Origin: Aegilops tauschii subsp. strangulata
Taxonomy: Eukaryota; Streptophyta; Magnoliopsida; Poales; Poaceae
Length of the DNA stretch: 64,000 bases
Direction: 5' to 3'
Assembly: GCF_002575655.3 (NCBI RefSeq)
Contig: NC_053040.3
Span: 460,460,780-460,524,779, forward strand
Both the position numbers and the translations under genes were made by a program. Of the stretch, positions 32,573 to 44,268 are shown one piece after another. The notes beneath the pieces were generated by a model. The model had not been told where the DNA came from. It made no database searches and was given only the letters and a program-made list of their open reading frames with translations. How positions within the stretch are numbered: the first letter of the stretch is position 1; every line of letters begins with the position of its first letter.

Positions 32573-32584
32573 GCCTTTATAAGG
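32573..32584 (+). promoter_or_regulatory. TATA-like box for the antisense gene of element B
   Basis: The motif gcctttataagg stands about 107 bases before the ATG at 32691 and just 26 bases after the solo LTR. It corresponds in place to the tctatttaagg box in A and C. Confidence 0.5.
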
Positions 32585-32690
32585 GGATAAGGATTCCCTT
32601 TCTTCACCCACGCTTTCTCTCACTGCCCTTCCATTCTCAAGCTCCAACGCCCAAGTCCTCATCCTTTCCACTTCAAGGAAGCACTCAACC

Positions 32691-35600
32691 ATGTCCGGAT
32701 CTGGAGGGCAAGGCAAATGGATGGCATCCTCCGTTAAGGAGAAGGACATCACCAAGCTTCAGGAGGCCGGGTATCTGGCGAAAGAAATCATCCACCGGAT
32801 TCCAGCCAAGGGGCAAATCATCCCCACCCCAAAGCCCAACGAGAGGGTGGTGTTCATCCCCCACTTTGTCCGTGGGTTAGGGTTTCCTCTCCACCCTTTC
32901 GTCCGCGGACTTATGTTTTATTACGGGCTAGATTTCCATGACCTAGCCCCGAATTCTTTCCTCAACATCTCGGCATTCATTGTCGTGTGTGAGGCCTTCC
33001 TCCGCATCCAACCCCACTTCAGACTGTGGCTCAAGATCTTCAACGTGAAGCCGAAGGTGGTGGATGGCCAGCACGCGGAGTGCGGAGGCGCCATGGTGAG
33101 TAAGCTGCCCAATGTCACATGGCCCAAAGGTACTTTTGTGGAGACCGTCAAGGAGTGGCAAAACTGTGGTTCTACATCACAGAGCTTGCGACGCCACCTG
33201 GGCCGCGGCTTTCGAATTCAAGTCCGGAGCCCCAATGCGGCTCACCTCCTGGATAGAGAAGGGCTCAAATCGGTCTTCGTCGGACGAACTGATAGCGCTG
33301 CAAACGCGCATCCAAAGCATGGTGGATAAAAACATCAAGCTCGTCGACATGATCCAGGTGATGCTGGTTTGCCGGATCCTCCCCTGCCAAAGCCAAACCT
33401 GCCCTTTATGGGAATTCGATCCGATGAAGCACCAAACCTTGGAAAGGCTCTTCGGAACTACTCACGAAGATGCCTGGAAGTTGCTCTTTAAGGGCAATGA
33501 GAAGCCGCCGACCATAGACTCGGACCGCGGGCACGATCTTGCCCATCCTGCCAGTGCGGTAAGTCTTTCACGTCTCAAGGCACATCCTCTACTTGCTTGT
33601 TCAAGGAGGATATCAAAATTTTACTATTTGATTTTTTTAGGTATGGGCAGAGAAAGCGGAGCGGATTCGATGTCCGGCTCTGCTGCCCGAGGAACCAGTC
33701 ATCCCGCTCCTGGCGAAGATGCTGGTTCTGGCGCCCTACAAGGCGCCGGAGAAGAAGGCCAAGGGGGTCCGGAGTGGCCCCCGCTGCAAGGGAGCTTTGG
33801 ACATATCGTCCAAAGACAAGACTCACTCCTCTGCCGCCGAAGACGACGAGGAGGAGGAGGAAGAAAGCAGCTCTCCCCCTGATGGGGGAAGGAAGAAGAG
33901 GGCGGCCTCCACAAATCTGGAGGCGGAGGCGCCCAAGAGGGGGAAGGCCCCCCTTGCGGATAACTCCGCGTGGGACGTCGACAGCAGCCTAGAGCGACCT
34001 CCCCGAAGCAAGCCCCTGGCCGCATTGTAAGTACTAAAGACCCGTATACGTCCGTGTATCCGGCCTCTCCTCTTCATGGTATTAACATGTTTAATTATGC
34101 TATTGCAGTCCGGCCCACGATAGCTCCCAGCGATCCTCATCAGGAGGTTCGTTGGATTCAAAGGCGATGGCCAACGAGTCACCGCCGGCCGCTCACTCTC
34201 CCAAGGCCAAGGGCGACGACGAGGTGCTGTCCCAATGGACCTTCCCAGGCTAGGGAGAGGTTCAGGAGGCTGTCAGGGTCGCGCCAGAGGGCGAAACCTC
34301 GGCCGCCAGACACATGGGGAAGCAAATCCCCATGGAGACTGGGGATGGGGACATGTTCGGTTCGGCCCCCAGCCGAAGACGGTTTCAGAGACCTATACGG
34401 CCCTGGAATCCGGCGAGCAGCCTCCTTCGAGAGAAGGAGGTGTGCCTATCCCGCCGGTGACCTCTGTCCAACCAGAGGCACTGGATAATCTGCTGGAAGC
34501 GCTACAAGGTGCTTCCATTGTGGAGGAACATTGTCTCCTTATGGGTATGGTGGTTGAGAGGGTTCAGTCCGTCAAGAGCGGACTGACCGAAGCCTGCACC
34601 AGCTTGCTGACCGGCTTTGAGGTAAGCGACACAAAAAAAAAGTCATGGTATAGACAGTAGCCCCTGAGACACTGTCCGGTGTTCGGGAAGAAAAGCCGGA
34701 TAGAGGATCAAGTAATCTTCGCAGGAAAACTAACCAAATATGTCTTGTGTGAACGTGCAGGCGACGTTGCTGGCCGCAACCTCTCATGCCGCTGATGTCT
34801 CCGAACTAAAGCGGAGTCTAGAGCGGGCCGAAGAAGAACTCGGCCTTGTGAAAAGGCAGCTGGAGGACATGCAAGGTATGTGGTAGCTTGATGCATATTC
34901 AAAAAGAGTAAATGATGTGTCCTGACCGAAGTGCCATGATATTTGTCGGAACGGCGACCGAGGTCGAGGTCCTTAAGAAAGCGCTGGCCGAGGCCAAGGA
35001 GAAAGATGCCAAGGAACGAGCCGCTCGTGAGAAGCACGAGGCTAGGCTTGATGAGGTCCAGCAGGAACTTCAGGATGCCGTGAAGAAGTGCGAGTCCTTG
35101 GAACGTGATGTTTCGGCTCAAGAGACCGAACTCGCCAAGGCTCGCCAAAGTGCACAAGAGGCCCGGGCCGAAGCCCAAAGCGCCCTCCAGGAGATCCAAT
35201 AGGCGAAGGAGATCGCAGCGGGTAAGGCGTTTAGTATGCAAAGCAAGTATGTGAAGAAGATGTATTTCTTACTAACCCAGATTTGGAGTTCTCCAGGGGC
35301 GTTTGTGGATCTCCCGCGCAGTGTTTCTGACGCTGCGGAATTCTTCCGAGCCGAAGAGGGGATCTCAACGGAGAAGTTGTTTTGGTCGCAATACCTTGCG
35401 CCGGAACATCCGGTGCCCTTTGGCGAACAGCTAAAACAGCTGGTCGAGCTGCATAGGGTGGCCGAACTAGCCATGAAGGATTTAATAATCCGGCTGTGGC
35501 CTACCGAAGCTATACCCAGCAGCTACTTCGGGCTTGTGAAGCGGCTGGTGAATGCCTGCCCTCGGCTGGATGTTATCAAGTGGTCGGTCTGCATCGAGGG

Positions 35601-35781
35601 CGCGCGCATGGCCTTTGCCCGGGTCAAGGTGTGGTGGGCGAAGATGGACGCCGTCAAGCTTGTGACCGAGGGACCGCCTGAGGGCAAGGAGCACCTCACA
35701 CCCGAGCGGTATTTTGAAGACGTCCTGGAGGGGTCTGGTATTGTGGCGGCGCAATGTGCGCTAGACATTATTTTTGAATGA
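32691..35781 (+). pseudogene. Antisense gene (aORF) of element B
   Basis: Exon 1 starts MSGSGGQGKWMASSV at 32691 and carries the 'putative gypsy type transposon' domain (FVRGLGFPLHPFVRGLMFYY, NISAFIVVCEAFL). Two small frameshifts lie at about 33165-33190, after which the frame reads LTSWIEKG and on to the donor gtaagt near 33559. Intron to about 33641 (tttttttag). Exon 2 has an acidic run (DDEEEEEESSS) and basic patches, resembling a nuclear protein. Later exons include a coiled coil (34950-35200, EVEVLKKALAEAKEK) and a final exon (35282-35781) ending DIIFE-stop. One TAG near 35200 interrupts the coiled-coil exon. The coding potential is better kept than in A. The role is unknown; Gag-Pol lies convergent on the other strand. 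Confidence 0.72.
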
Positions 35782-35914
35782 ATACATCCGTGTTGTCTCT
35801 GCCTTGTATGATGAAACAAAGCCGTTATGTAATATAATGTTTGTTTTAAGAAATTTCACCTCCTGTGCGGCCGTTTTGTGTGAAATCTGAGTGTTGGTCA
35901 GTCGTCGGCTTCTG

Positions 35915-35937
35915 CCCCCACGTAGGTAGTACGGGGG
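35915..35937 (+). other. Hairpin H1, copy B
   Basis: CCCCC (35915-35919) pairs with GGGGG (35933-35937), and GTA (35922-35924) with TAC (35930-35932). The flanks tcggcttctg and tgttcggg match the other copies; the stem is completely different from copy A. Confidence 0.65.
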
Positions 35938-36283
35938 TGTTCGGGATGTAATCTAAGCACTCTTGATCCAATTGTTTGGTCCTTGAAGGAGGTGTTTAGC
36001 GCAACGAACCAGGTAATCAGACTATGCGGCTTTAGCACCCTCACTTAGCCATAGTAGTTTGACAATAAAAATGTAGGCGCAGCCCCTAGCATCCGAACTA
36101 GGGTGCTGTAAGCACCTGATCGGGTAAGTACCGATCCCTCGCGTAATGCGGAAAAAATCCCTAACGATTTGAGACCTCCAAAGAGTTGACCTGCTCTCGC
36201 CGCATCATGACAGTCAGTTTTCGGCTTTCTCTACTGAGGTGCTCATCCGGATAAACCAGGACACAATCATAGTAGTTCTCCCT

Positions 36284-36322
36284 TTACTACCCTAGCCGAT
36301 ATAGCTGAACGTAAGGTAGTAA
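36284..36322 (+). other. Hairpin H2, copy B
   Basis: TTACTACCCTA (36284-36294) faces TAAGGTAGTAA (36312-36322) with 10 of 11 pairs; compared with copy A, several positions changed on both sides of the stem. Confidence 0.7.
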
Positions 36323-36988
36323 GCACAGGAGCCGGGCAACCCAAATATTGACCAAAGACATGATTCAGAGCCAATGCATATAGTGCTAAATTCGGGGGGC
36401 CGAACTATACTATAAAAAGTGTTCGGACTTTGTTGTCGTATTGCGGGGCGCTATGAAGCCCCTGGCAAATTGAAACGTACCAAAGTACAGGTGCTATTTG
36501 ATAAAGTTATCAAAAAGAAAAAGAATAAAGGGTAGTAAGCTAGAGCCGGAGAATTTTGGCCGCAAACTGTTTCCATTATAATTTGGTAATACGTCAAAGC
36601 GCATTCGTACAAATAGTGCAATGAGCAAAAGGCTATTTAACATGCCATAACCAAGGGAGAGCTGCGTGTGGGTCCTGAAAACAGGTAGAGTGATCGTTAA
36701 AGAGACCCCCTAGAAATTCCCCGATACGTCCATGCTTACTGCCGTCTTGGTACATTTATCCTTCGAAAGGACCTGTTATCAAGCCATCAAGGAAGGCCTG
36801 TGAAAAAGAAACCTGAAAAAGAGAAAAAGGAAACAATGAAAGTATGTGTGTCCGGAGGCGGTCGAGCTGTATTGTGGATCACAAGCTAGTCGTGCCTCCG
36901 TCTATGCCCATGGTATTTTAAGTGCATAGTTATGTACGCATGGCACGAATGCCGCCACTTTATCGGGGCTAGGACGGAGGCCGAATTG

Positions 36989-37681
36989 CTAGTCGAGCTC
37001 TTGACGAGCCGAGCTGTCCTGCTGCAGAATTGTCCGGACTCTCTTGACATTGTCCGGGAGCTCGGCCGCCGAATTAAGGTTCTGCTTGAACAGGCCGCTC
37101 TGTACTTCTGCTGCTAATGCAGCAGTGTGCTCCTCGGTGCGGAGGGAGCGTTCCGTGTTTCCATTAATTGTGACGACGCCGCGTGGTCCAGGCATCTTGA
37201 GCTTGAGATAAGCATAGTGTGGCACTGCGTTTCGTCCAAGCAGTGCATGATAGCCGCTGCGAAAGGGGACGATATCAAAGATTAACTCTTTGCTTCGGAA
37301 GTTGTTCGGAGATCTGAAGACAACCTCTAGTGTGATAGAGCCCGTGCAGCGGGCCTCTACACCTGGTATGACTCCTTTAAAAGTAGTCTTTGTGGGCTTG
37401 ATCCGTGATGGATTAATGCCCATTTTGCGCATTGTATCCTGATAGAGCAGGTTGAGGCTGCTGCCACCGTCCATCAGGACCCGCGTGACGATGATTGGAT
37501 CGAGGACCAGTGCGGCTGACCCGCCATGACGGATAATGGTCGGATTGTCTCTGCGATCAAAGGTGATCGGACAGGAAGACCATGGATTGAATTTTGGGGC
37601 GACTGGCGCCATCGCATAGACGTCCCTGAGTGTGCGCTTGCGTTCCCTCTTGGGGATGTGGGTAGCGTATATCATGTTCAC
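36989..37681 (-). pseudogene. Protease of element B
   Basis: An open frame of 230 codons with the retropepsin site RVLMDGGSSLNLLY and HALLGRNAVPHY, then an Arg/Glu-rich linker. It ends in a stop at 36989 and nothing with RT similarity follows. It is in a different frame from gag, as in many Gypsy elements or by decay. It may be functional as a protein but would need RT in trans. Confidence 0.85.
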
Positions 37682-37785
37682 CGTTTTGACCTGAGGGGGA
37701 AACTTCTTCTGTCCCCCTGTGTTCGGTGGCCGAGGCTCCTTGTCATCGTCCTCGCTTTGCGACCCCTTCTCCTTGTTCTCGGCAT

Positions 37786-40320
37786 TTAACTTGCCGGCCT
37801 GTTTGAAAACCCAACAATCTCTGTTGGTGTGGTTGGCTGGTTTTTCTGGGGTGCCATGTATCTGGCACGGACGATCGATATGCGGTCCAGGCTGGATGAG
37901 CCCGAATTGTTCTTATTGTATGGCTTCTTCCGCTGACCGGACTTGGAGCCACTGAATCCGGCGTTGACCGCCGTGTCATCGGTATGGTTACCATTGTTTC
38001 GACGCTTATGTCTGTTGCGTTGGGGCTTGCTGTTGCTATCCTTGGCTTCAGAGGTGCCAGGTTCGCTTGCATTATTATTGCAACGGGCTAGCCAACTACC
38101 TTCGCCCGCGCAAAAGCGGGTCATAAGTGCCGTAAGGGCTGCCATGGACTTCGGCTTTTCCTGCCCGAGATGTCGGGCGAGCCATTCGTCGCAGATGCTA
38201 TGCTTAAACGCCGCTAGGGCTTCGGCATCCGAATAGTCGATGATCTGGTTCTTAGTTAAGAACCTAGTCCAGAATTTCCTGGCTGACTCTCCGGGTTGTT
38301 GGACTATATGACTTAAGTCATCTGCATCCGGACGTTGGACGTATGTTCCTTGGAAGTTGTCAAGGAAGGCTTCTTCCAAGTCTGCCCAGCTGCCAATGGA
38401 GCTTTCGGGCAGACTGTTCAACCAGTACCGAGCTGGTCCTTTGAGTTTTAGTGGGAGATATTTGATGGCGTGGAGATCATCACCACGGGCCATATGAATA
38501 TGGAGAAGAAAATCCTCGATCCATACCGCGGGGTCTATTGTCTCATCATATGATTCGATGTTTACGGGTTTAAACCCTTCAGGGAATTCATGGTCCATTA
38601 CTTCGTCAGTGAAGCAAAGAGGGTGTGCGGTGCCTCTATATCGGGCCACATCGCGACATAGCTCCGTTGGAGTCCGTCTGCGGTTTTCGGCCCGGGCGTG
38701 AGCAGGCTTGTCACGTCCAAATAGGTATCCGTCGTCACGTGTCGGGGCACGTCCTCGCGATCCGTAGATCGATTTAGTATGTCCTGCTCTATTGTCCAGT
38801 TTTTGCCGTAGGTCGTATGTATGTCCCCGAGCTGTTTTATCTCTGCCTTTATGGTGAGGTGGAGCGGGCTGGTGTTCGGCTTGAGTTGCCGCTTTGTCCT
38901 GACCACGCGGTGGTCGGTCAGCCGCATTGCGCGATGATGGTACAGGCTCCAATGCCTCATCATCGAACTGAGGTAGCAATTTACGCTTCGGGTAACTTTT
39001 GGCTGCGCGCTTGAGGCCGTATTCCTCGGCTGCCAGGACATCAGTTCATCTATTGTTTATAAGATCTTGATCAGCTTGAAGCTGCTGCTGCTTCTTTTTC
39101 AGGCTCCTTGCAGTGGCTATTAGCTGGCGCTTAAAGCGCTCCTGTTCGAGAGGTTCCACGGGCAAGATAAAATCCTCGTTGCCGAGGCTCACCTCCTCCT
39201 CGGAGAGCGGAGAATAATTACTGTCCTCCGAGTCTTCGTTTATGGCCTGTTCCTCGGGGCTAACTTGCCCGTCTTCCCGTTCATCCTGTTCGGAGGTTGC
39301 CGCAACGGGGTCTTCATTATCTTCGGGACTGTCCGGAGTGTTATCTTCTCCTGTGGCGGTGTTGCTCTCTTTGCTGCGGCGTGATTTAGAGCGGCGCCGT
39401 TGACGCCGGCGCTTTGGTTGTGTCACAGGAGGTTTATCCTCAAATGGATCTTCCTTGTCGTCGCCGCTATTCTCTTTTGGTGCATCCACCAAGTATATGT
39501 AGTACGAGGAAGTGGCCGTCCAACATCTGGTAGACGACGGATTTTGGGCCACTTCTTCTCCTGCATCATCGTCCATGTCGTCGATGTCTTCGGAGCCATA
39601 ATCGAGCGTATCGGTTAAGTCGTCGACAGTGGCTATGAAGTGGGCGGTGGGTGGGAAACGAAACTCTCCGTCATCAGCCTCCAGTTCGAACCGGATATAA
39701 TTCGGCTGTGAGTCCCCCGCTAAGGATAGATTTTTTAATGAGTTTAGCACGTCGCCCAAGGGCGAGTGCCGGAAGATGTCCGTGGAGCTGAATTCGACGA
39801 TCGATGAATGATCAAGCTCGGCGCATGTGGACGCACATAGTTCAGAATCTGCAGTCGGAAACGAGTCTAGGGCTCCGATGACACAGACTCCACTCGAGGT
39901 TGGGTATGTGCGCGACTTCGACGCCGCTGGGACTGTGACATCCGTGGCGGGGTTGAGCTTCCCGTCTTCGGATGGCACGATCTGCTCCAGATCTAAGGCC
40001 AGAGCAGTTACATGTGCTATCTCCTGGGTGTGGTCTGATGACAGATTTAAGTCATGTTCACCGTAGTGACGGGGAGCGGCTGCCGTGCTCTCGAATCCGT
40101 CGAAGATCAAATCTCAGTGGATATCCGTGACGTAGTTCAAGCTCCCGAATCTGACCAGATGGCCAGGGGCGTAGCTTTCGATCTGATCCAGATGGCCAAG
40201 CGAGTTGGCCCGTAGTGCGAAGCCGCCGAATACGAAGATCTGTCCGAAGAGGAAGACTTCCCCTTGGACAACATCATTGTAGATGATCAAAGGAGCCATC
40301 AAACCTCTTGATGATGGCAC
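37786..40320 (-). pseudogene. Gag of element B, one frame of about 845 codons with two TGA stops
   Basis: The frame runs from ATG at 40320 (MPSSRGLMAPLI) to 37786. It is interrupted only by TGA at 40114-40116 and TGA at 39046-39048; the reading frame is unchanged across both. Features in order: N-terminal segment similar to Gag of A, acidic region, Arg/Lys-rich patch (KRRRQRRRSKSRRSK, about 39390), a second acidic region, a coiled coil before the second stop, then the capsid-type domain (WIEDFLLHIHMARGDDLHAI, ARYWLNSLPESS, FWTRFLTKNQIIDY). A basic tail without a CCHC knuckle ends it. This is the best-preserved Gag in the window. Confidence 0.85.
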
Positions 40321-40327
40321 AGTGGAA

Positions 40328-40346
40328 CTCTCAATGAAAGCACCAA
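40328..40346 (-). other. Primer-binding site of element B
   Basis: Same sequence, ttggtgctttcattgagag, as in element A, directly after LTR4. Confidence 0.75.
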
Positions 40347-40825
40347 TGTCGGTGTCAAAACCGGCGGATCTCGGGTAGGGTGTCCCAAACTGTGCGTCCA
40401 GGGTTGATGGTAACTGGAGACGGGGGACACAATGTTTACCCAGGTTCGGGCCCTCTCTATGGAGGTAATACCCTACTTCCTGCTTGATTGATCTTGATGA
40501 ATATGACTATTACAAGAGTTGATCTACCACGAGATCGTAATGGCTAAAACCCTAGAAGTCTAGCCTGTATGATTATGATTATGATCATTGGCCTCTACGG
40601 ACCTAGCCCTCCGGTTTATATATACACGGAGGGGACTAGGGTTATACAAAGTCGGTTATAGAGAAAGGAATCTTCATATCCAAACGCCAAGCTTGCCTTC
40701 CACGCCAAGGAGAGTCCCATCCAGACACGGGTGAGAGTCTTCGGTCTTGTATCTTCACAGCCCAACAGTCCGGCCCACATCAACAGGTCGGACGTCCGAG
40801 GACCCCTTAGTCCAGGACTCCCTCA
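40347..40825 (-). repeat. LTR4, 5' LTR of element B (479 bp)
   Basis: Ends match LTR3; followed by target duplication ccagg (40826-40830), where the sequence of element C resumes with caacccagcttgg. Confidence 0.94.
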
Positions 40826-41107
40826 CCAGGCAACCCAGCTTGGCAAAAACTTAAGTCATAAAGGTGCATATAATGGCGAAGAAAAGGTACATATGAGAAA
40901 ATGGCACATATGTTGTGAGCTTGATGCTCGGAAAATGATAATAAGCTTCTGTAAAAGAAGCCCCCAGGTATTATGGGCGTATACATTTAAGGATGTGTGC
41001 CTCGTAAGTGTGCGGTCTAGCCGCACAAGAGCTATAAAGCTGAAGAACAGATTTAAAGAGAGAAAAATGGAAAAAGGAGAAAAAAGAAACGAACAATGAA
41101 TCCGGCT

Positions 41108-42400
41108 CTAGGCGTAGAATCTTCGGAGTTTGGCGGCATTCCACGGGTTCGGCTCTAAGCGATTATCCGATGCACCCCGCAGGCGGTACGCACCTCCAGT
41201 GAGAACTTCATCTATAATGAAGGTACCCTCCCATTTGGGCTTGAGTTTGTCCTTTTTGTTTTCTGGCAAGCGTAGAACGAGTTCACCAACATTGTAAGTC
41301 TTGGCCCGCACTTCTCTGCTTTGGTATATGCGAGCTTGTTGTTGATAGAATGCGGAACGGGCTTTTGCAACGTCGTGCTCCTCCTCCAGGGCATCTAGAC
41401 TGTCCTACCGATCAAGCTCAGCTTCTCTCTCTTCGTACATACGCACTCGAGGTGAGTCATGAATGATGTCGCAGGGCAAAACAACATCTGCGCCGTACAC
41501 CATGAAGAATGGTGTGTAACCGGTAGTGCGATTGGGCGTGGTCCGCAGCCCCCAGAGTACGGAGTCAAGTTCCTCGACCCAGTGCTTGTCTGACTCTTTC
41601 AAAGATCGCACTAGTCTGGGCTTAATGCCGCTCATGATAAGACCATTAGCTCGTTCGACTTGACCGTTTGTTTGTGGGTGATAGACGGAGGCATAATCGA
41701 GCTTGATGCCCAGGTTAGCACACCAGGTTTTCACTTCGCTGGCTGTAAAATTGGAGCCGTTATCGGTGGTGATGCCGTGTGGGACACCATAACGGTGTAT
41801 GACACCGGATATAAAGTCTATCACTGGTCCGGCTTCGGCCGTTTTAACTGGTTTGGCCTCTATCCACTTCGTGAATTTACCTACCATGACCAACATATAT
41901 TTTTTCTTATGGCTTCCCCCTTTAAGGGGTCCGACCATATCAAGCCCCTAGACCGCGAAAGGCCAAGTAATGGGGATCGTTTATAGAGCAGTAGGCGGCA
42001 TATGGCTTTGATTGGCGAAATGTTGCCATCCTACACAACGTTGGACAAGGTCCTGTGCATCTGCTCGGGCCGTCGGCGTGGTGATCGCCGAGACCAGCAT
42101 GGATTTTTGCCAGGAGCTGCCGTCCTTCTTCTTCGGAGATACATCTTTGAAGGACTCCGGTAGCACTAGCTCTTCTTGTAGAGCTCTCCTTCGTGAACCT
42201 TGTAGGTTTTCGAACGTCGAACGATGCATCGAGACTCATTCTGATCCTCAGGGAGCTCTCGCCTATTGAGGTAGGCCAAGAAGGGTTCGGTCCATGGGGC
42301 AATTATTGCCATTATTAGATGGGCCGATGGTGTTATTTCGGTGGCTGAGCCCCCGATGATATCAGTATTGTGTTCGGAATCTGGGGGTCTAATTGGATCC
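41108..42400 (-). pseudogene. Integrase of element C
   Basis: Catalytic motifs on the minus strand: GPLKGGSHKKKY lead, DNGSNFTASEV, QVERANGLIMSG, GYTPFFMVYGADVVLPCDI, and the C-terminal GELVLRLPENKKDKLKPKW segment (41108-41311). The site where D entered copy A is intact here. A TAG near 41405 (after EAELDR) is shared with copy A. The zinc-finger part (42229-41981) is shifted in frame and lacks sequence between the HH and CC halves. Confidence 0.88.
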
Positions 42401-42531
42401 GGACTAGAGTTGCCGCTCTCGTCCTGCCACGCCACGGTTGGCTTGAAGAGCCTTTCCAAAAAGATGTTAGGCGGGATGGGGTCACGTTTGGCGACCATGC
42501 GAGCGAGAACATCCGCCGCTTGATTACTTTC

Positions 42532-43595
42532 TCAAGCCACATTATGAAACTCGAGTCCCTCGAACCGAGCTGAAATTTTCAGTACGGTGTTAAGATAGGC
42601 CGCTATATTCGGATCTTTTGCGTCGAAGTCTCCGTTTATTTGGGATATTGCGAGATTTGAATCCCCGCGCACATCCAGGCGCTGTATGCCCATGGAGACA
42701 GCCATCCGAAGACCGTGCAATAAGGCCTCGTATTCGGCTGCGTTATTGGAGTCTGTGTATAATATTTGGAGTACATATTGTACTGTGTCTCCTGTGGGGG
42801 GCGTTAAAACAACGCCCTCTCCTAGACCAGCCAGCATTTTACAGCCATCAAAGTGCATGACCCAGTTGGAATATGTGTCATACTCCTTAGGGAGTTCGCC
42901 CTCTATCCATTCGGTGACGAAGTCAGACAATACTTGGGATTTGATGGCTCGACGTGGTTTGTATGTTATATCAAATGACAAGAGCTCAATGGCCCACTTG
43001 GCAATCCGGCCTATAGCGTCGCGGTTGTTTATGATGTCATTGAGTGGTACTTCAGAATCCACCGTGATCGAGCAGTCTTGGAAGTAGTGCCGTAGCTTCC
43101 GGGATGCCATGAAGACCCCATATGCTATCTTTTGGTAATGAGGGTACCGGGATTTGCATGGTGTGAGGACAGTGGATACATAGTATACCGGTTTCTGAAG
43201 TGGGAATTTATGTCCGTCCTCCTCTCGTTCAATGACGAGCACCGCACTCACCACCTGGTGTGTTGCGGAGATGGATAATAACATGGGTTCGCCGACGTTC
43301 GGCGCGGCCAGGATTGGCTTGCTTGCTAAAAGAGCTTTTATTTCTTCCAGTCCGGCCGTTGCCGCGTCCGTCCACTCGAAGTGGTTGGTGCGTCGGAGCA
43401 GGCGATATAGTGGCAATGCCTGTTCTCCCAATCTGGAGACAAAGCGGCTTAAAGCTGCCACGCATCCGGCTAGTTTTTGGACCTGTTTGAGGTCTGTTGG
43501 TGTAGCCAATTGTGACAAAGCTCGGATTTTGGCTGGGTTAGCCTCAATTCCTCTATTGGAAACAATGAAGCCCAGCAGTTTTTCGGCGGGGACGC
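42532..43595 (-). pseudogene. RNase H and RT C-terminal part of element C
   Basis: An open frame of 328 codons (43518-42532) covers the RT thumb/connection (SRFVSRLGEQALPLYRLLRR, SATHQVVSAVLVIEREE) and RNase H (MHFDGCKM, NNAAEYEALLHGLR). The first RNase H acidic motif has DGCK where A has DGSK. It ends at the TGA shared with A. The RT palm, with the YVDD site, is missing because LTR5 of element E cuts the gene at 43595. Confidence 0.88.
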
Positions 43596-44014
43596 TGTCG
43601 GTTCAATATCCGGCGTATCTCGTAGTAGGGGTCCTAAGTTATGCGTCTAGGAGCGATGGTAACATGGACACGGGGTTTTACCCAGCTTCGGGCTCTCTTG
43701 ATGAGATAATACCCTACATGCTGCTTTTGATTGTATTCATATGGGTGTAGTACAGAGTATATGTATCTACCACGAGATTGTAGTAATGAATATGAGATTG
43801 TCTATTGACTAGCCTGGCCTCGGTTTATATATGCACCGTAGGCCTAGGGTTTAGAGGAGTCCTTGTCTTGGGCGCCAAGTCTTGTAGAATCCTCCTTGTA
43901 TGCGGCATGGGCTGTCCGAACTGGCCCAATAGTGAACCGCCATGGGGGTCCTCGGCCCGATCCAGCTGGTCGGGAGACGACGTGGTGAGTACCCCCTAGT
44001 CCAGGACACCGTCA
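43596..44014 (-). repeat. LTR5 of Gypsy element E (419 bp)
   Basis: The plus strand runs TGTCGGTTCAATATCC...CAGGACACCGTCA, similar at both ends to the Fatima-like LTRs but divergent inside. A TATA box (gcatatataaacc on the minus strand) lies at about 43822-43834. A polypurine tract (cggttcagggggctac) follows at 44015, so this is a 3' LTR of a minus-strand element. The left flank gacgc is the probable target duplication, without a partner in the window. Confidence 0.85.
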
Positions 44015-44268
44015 GTAGCCCCCTGAACCGGTCTTCAAGTTGGGGATGCTCCTCGATTCTTCCGAACTGTTCTTCATCTTCGGTCGTCGGTCTTGAAAAC
44101 TGGTTCAACAAATCTTCTCATCTTCGATCTTGAGGATCGCCGAAGTGCATCCGAAGAGTTTAGACGTCAGGTATCTGAGGAGTCCCTTTAAGTTTCCGTC
44201 CTTTATCAATGCCCTGTTATTTTTGCGCCACACCCCGGGTTTGAAGTTGTTCCCGGGCGGCAGTGTCC

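Larger units (their letters stand above)
35782..36988 (+). other. Non-coding structured region between aORF and protease, element B
   Basis: No coding region. It contains hairpins H1 (35915-35937) and H2 (36284-36322) with the conserved block gtcagttttcggctttctc before H2. The part from about 36370 to 36988 has no recognisable gene; on the minus strand it includes an acceptor-like cctttttctctttttcag near 36810. RT, RNase H and integrase should be here in an autonomous element and are missing. Confidence 0.65.
30523..40825 (-). mobile_element. Fatima-like element B, non-autonomous (gag-protease only)
   Basis: LTR3 (30523-31001) and LTR4 (40347-40825) flank it, with a perfect target duplication ccagg (30518-30522 and 40826-40830). 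On the minus strand there are a primer-binding site, gag and protease; RT, RNase H and integrase are absent, and the sequence passes from protease straight into the 3' region. A full antisense gene is kept on the plus strand. The LTRs differ at about 17 of 479 positions plus two indels by hand count. A solo LTR (31405-32547) is inserted in it. Confidence 0.92.
26340..43595 (-). mobile_element. Fatima-like element C, partial, with nested element B
   Basis: It starts at LTR2 and runs through an antisense gene (27182-29922), the hairpin region, element B (30523-40825), integrase and RNase H, and is cut within RT at 43595 by LTR5 of element E. The protease, gag and 5' LTR are not in the window. 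Bases 43591-43595 (gacgc) are the probable target duplication of E; the expected continuation of C is not found further right. Confidence 0.85.
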
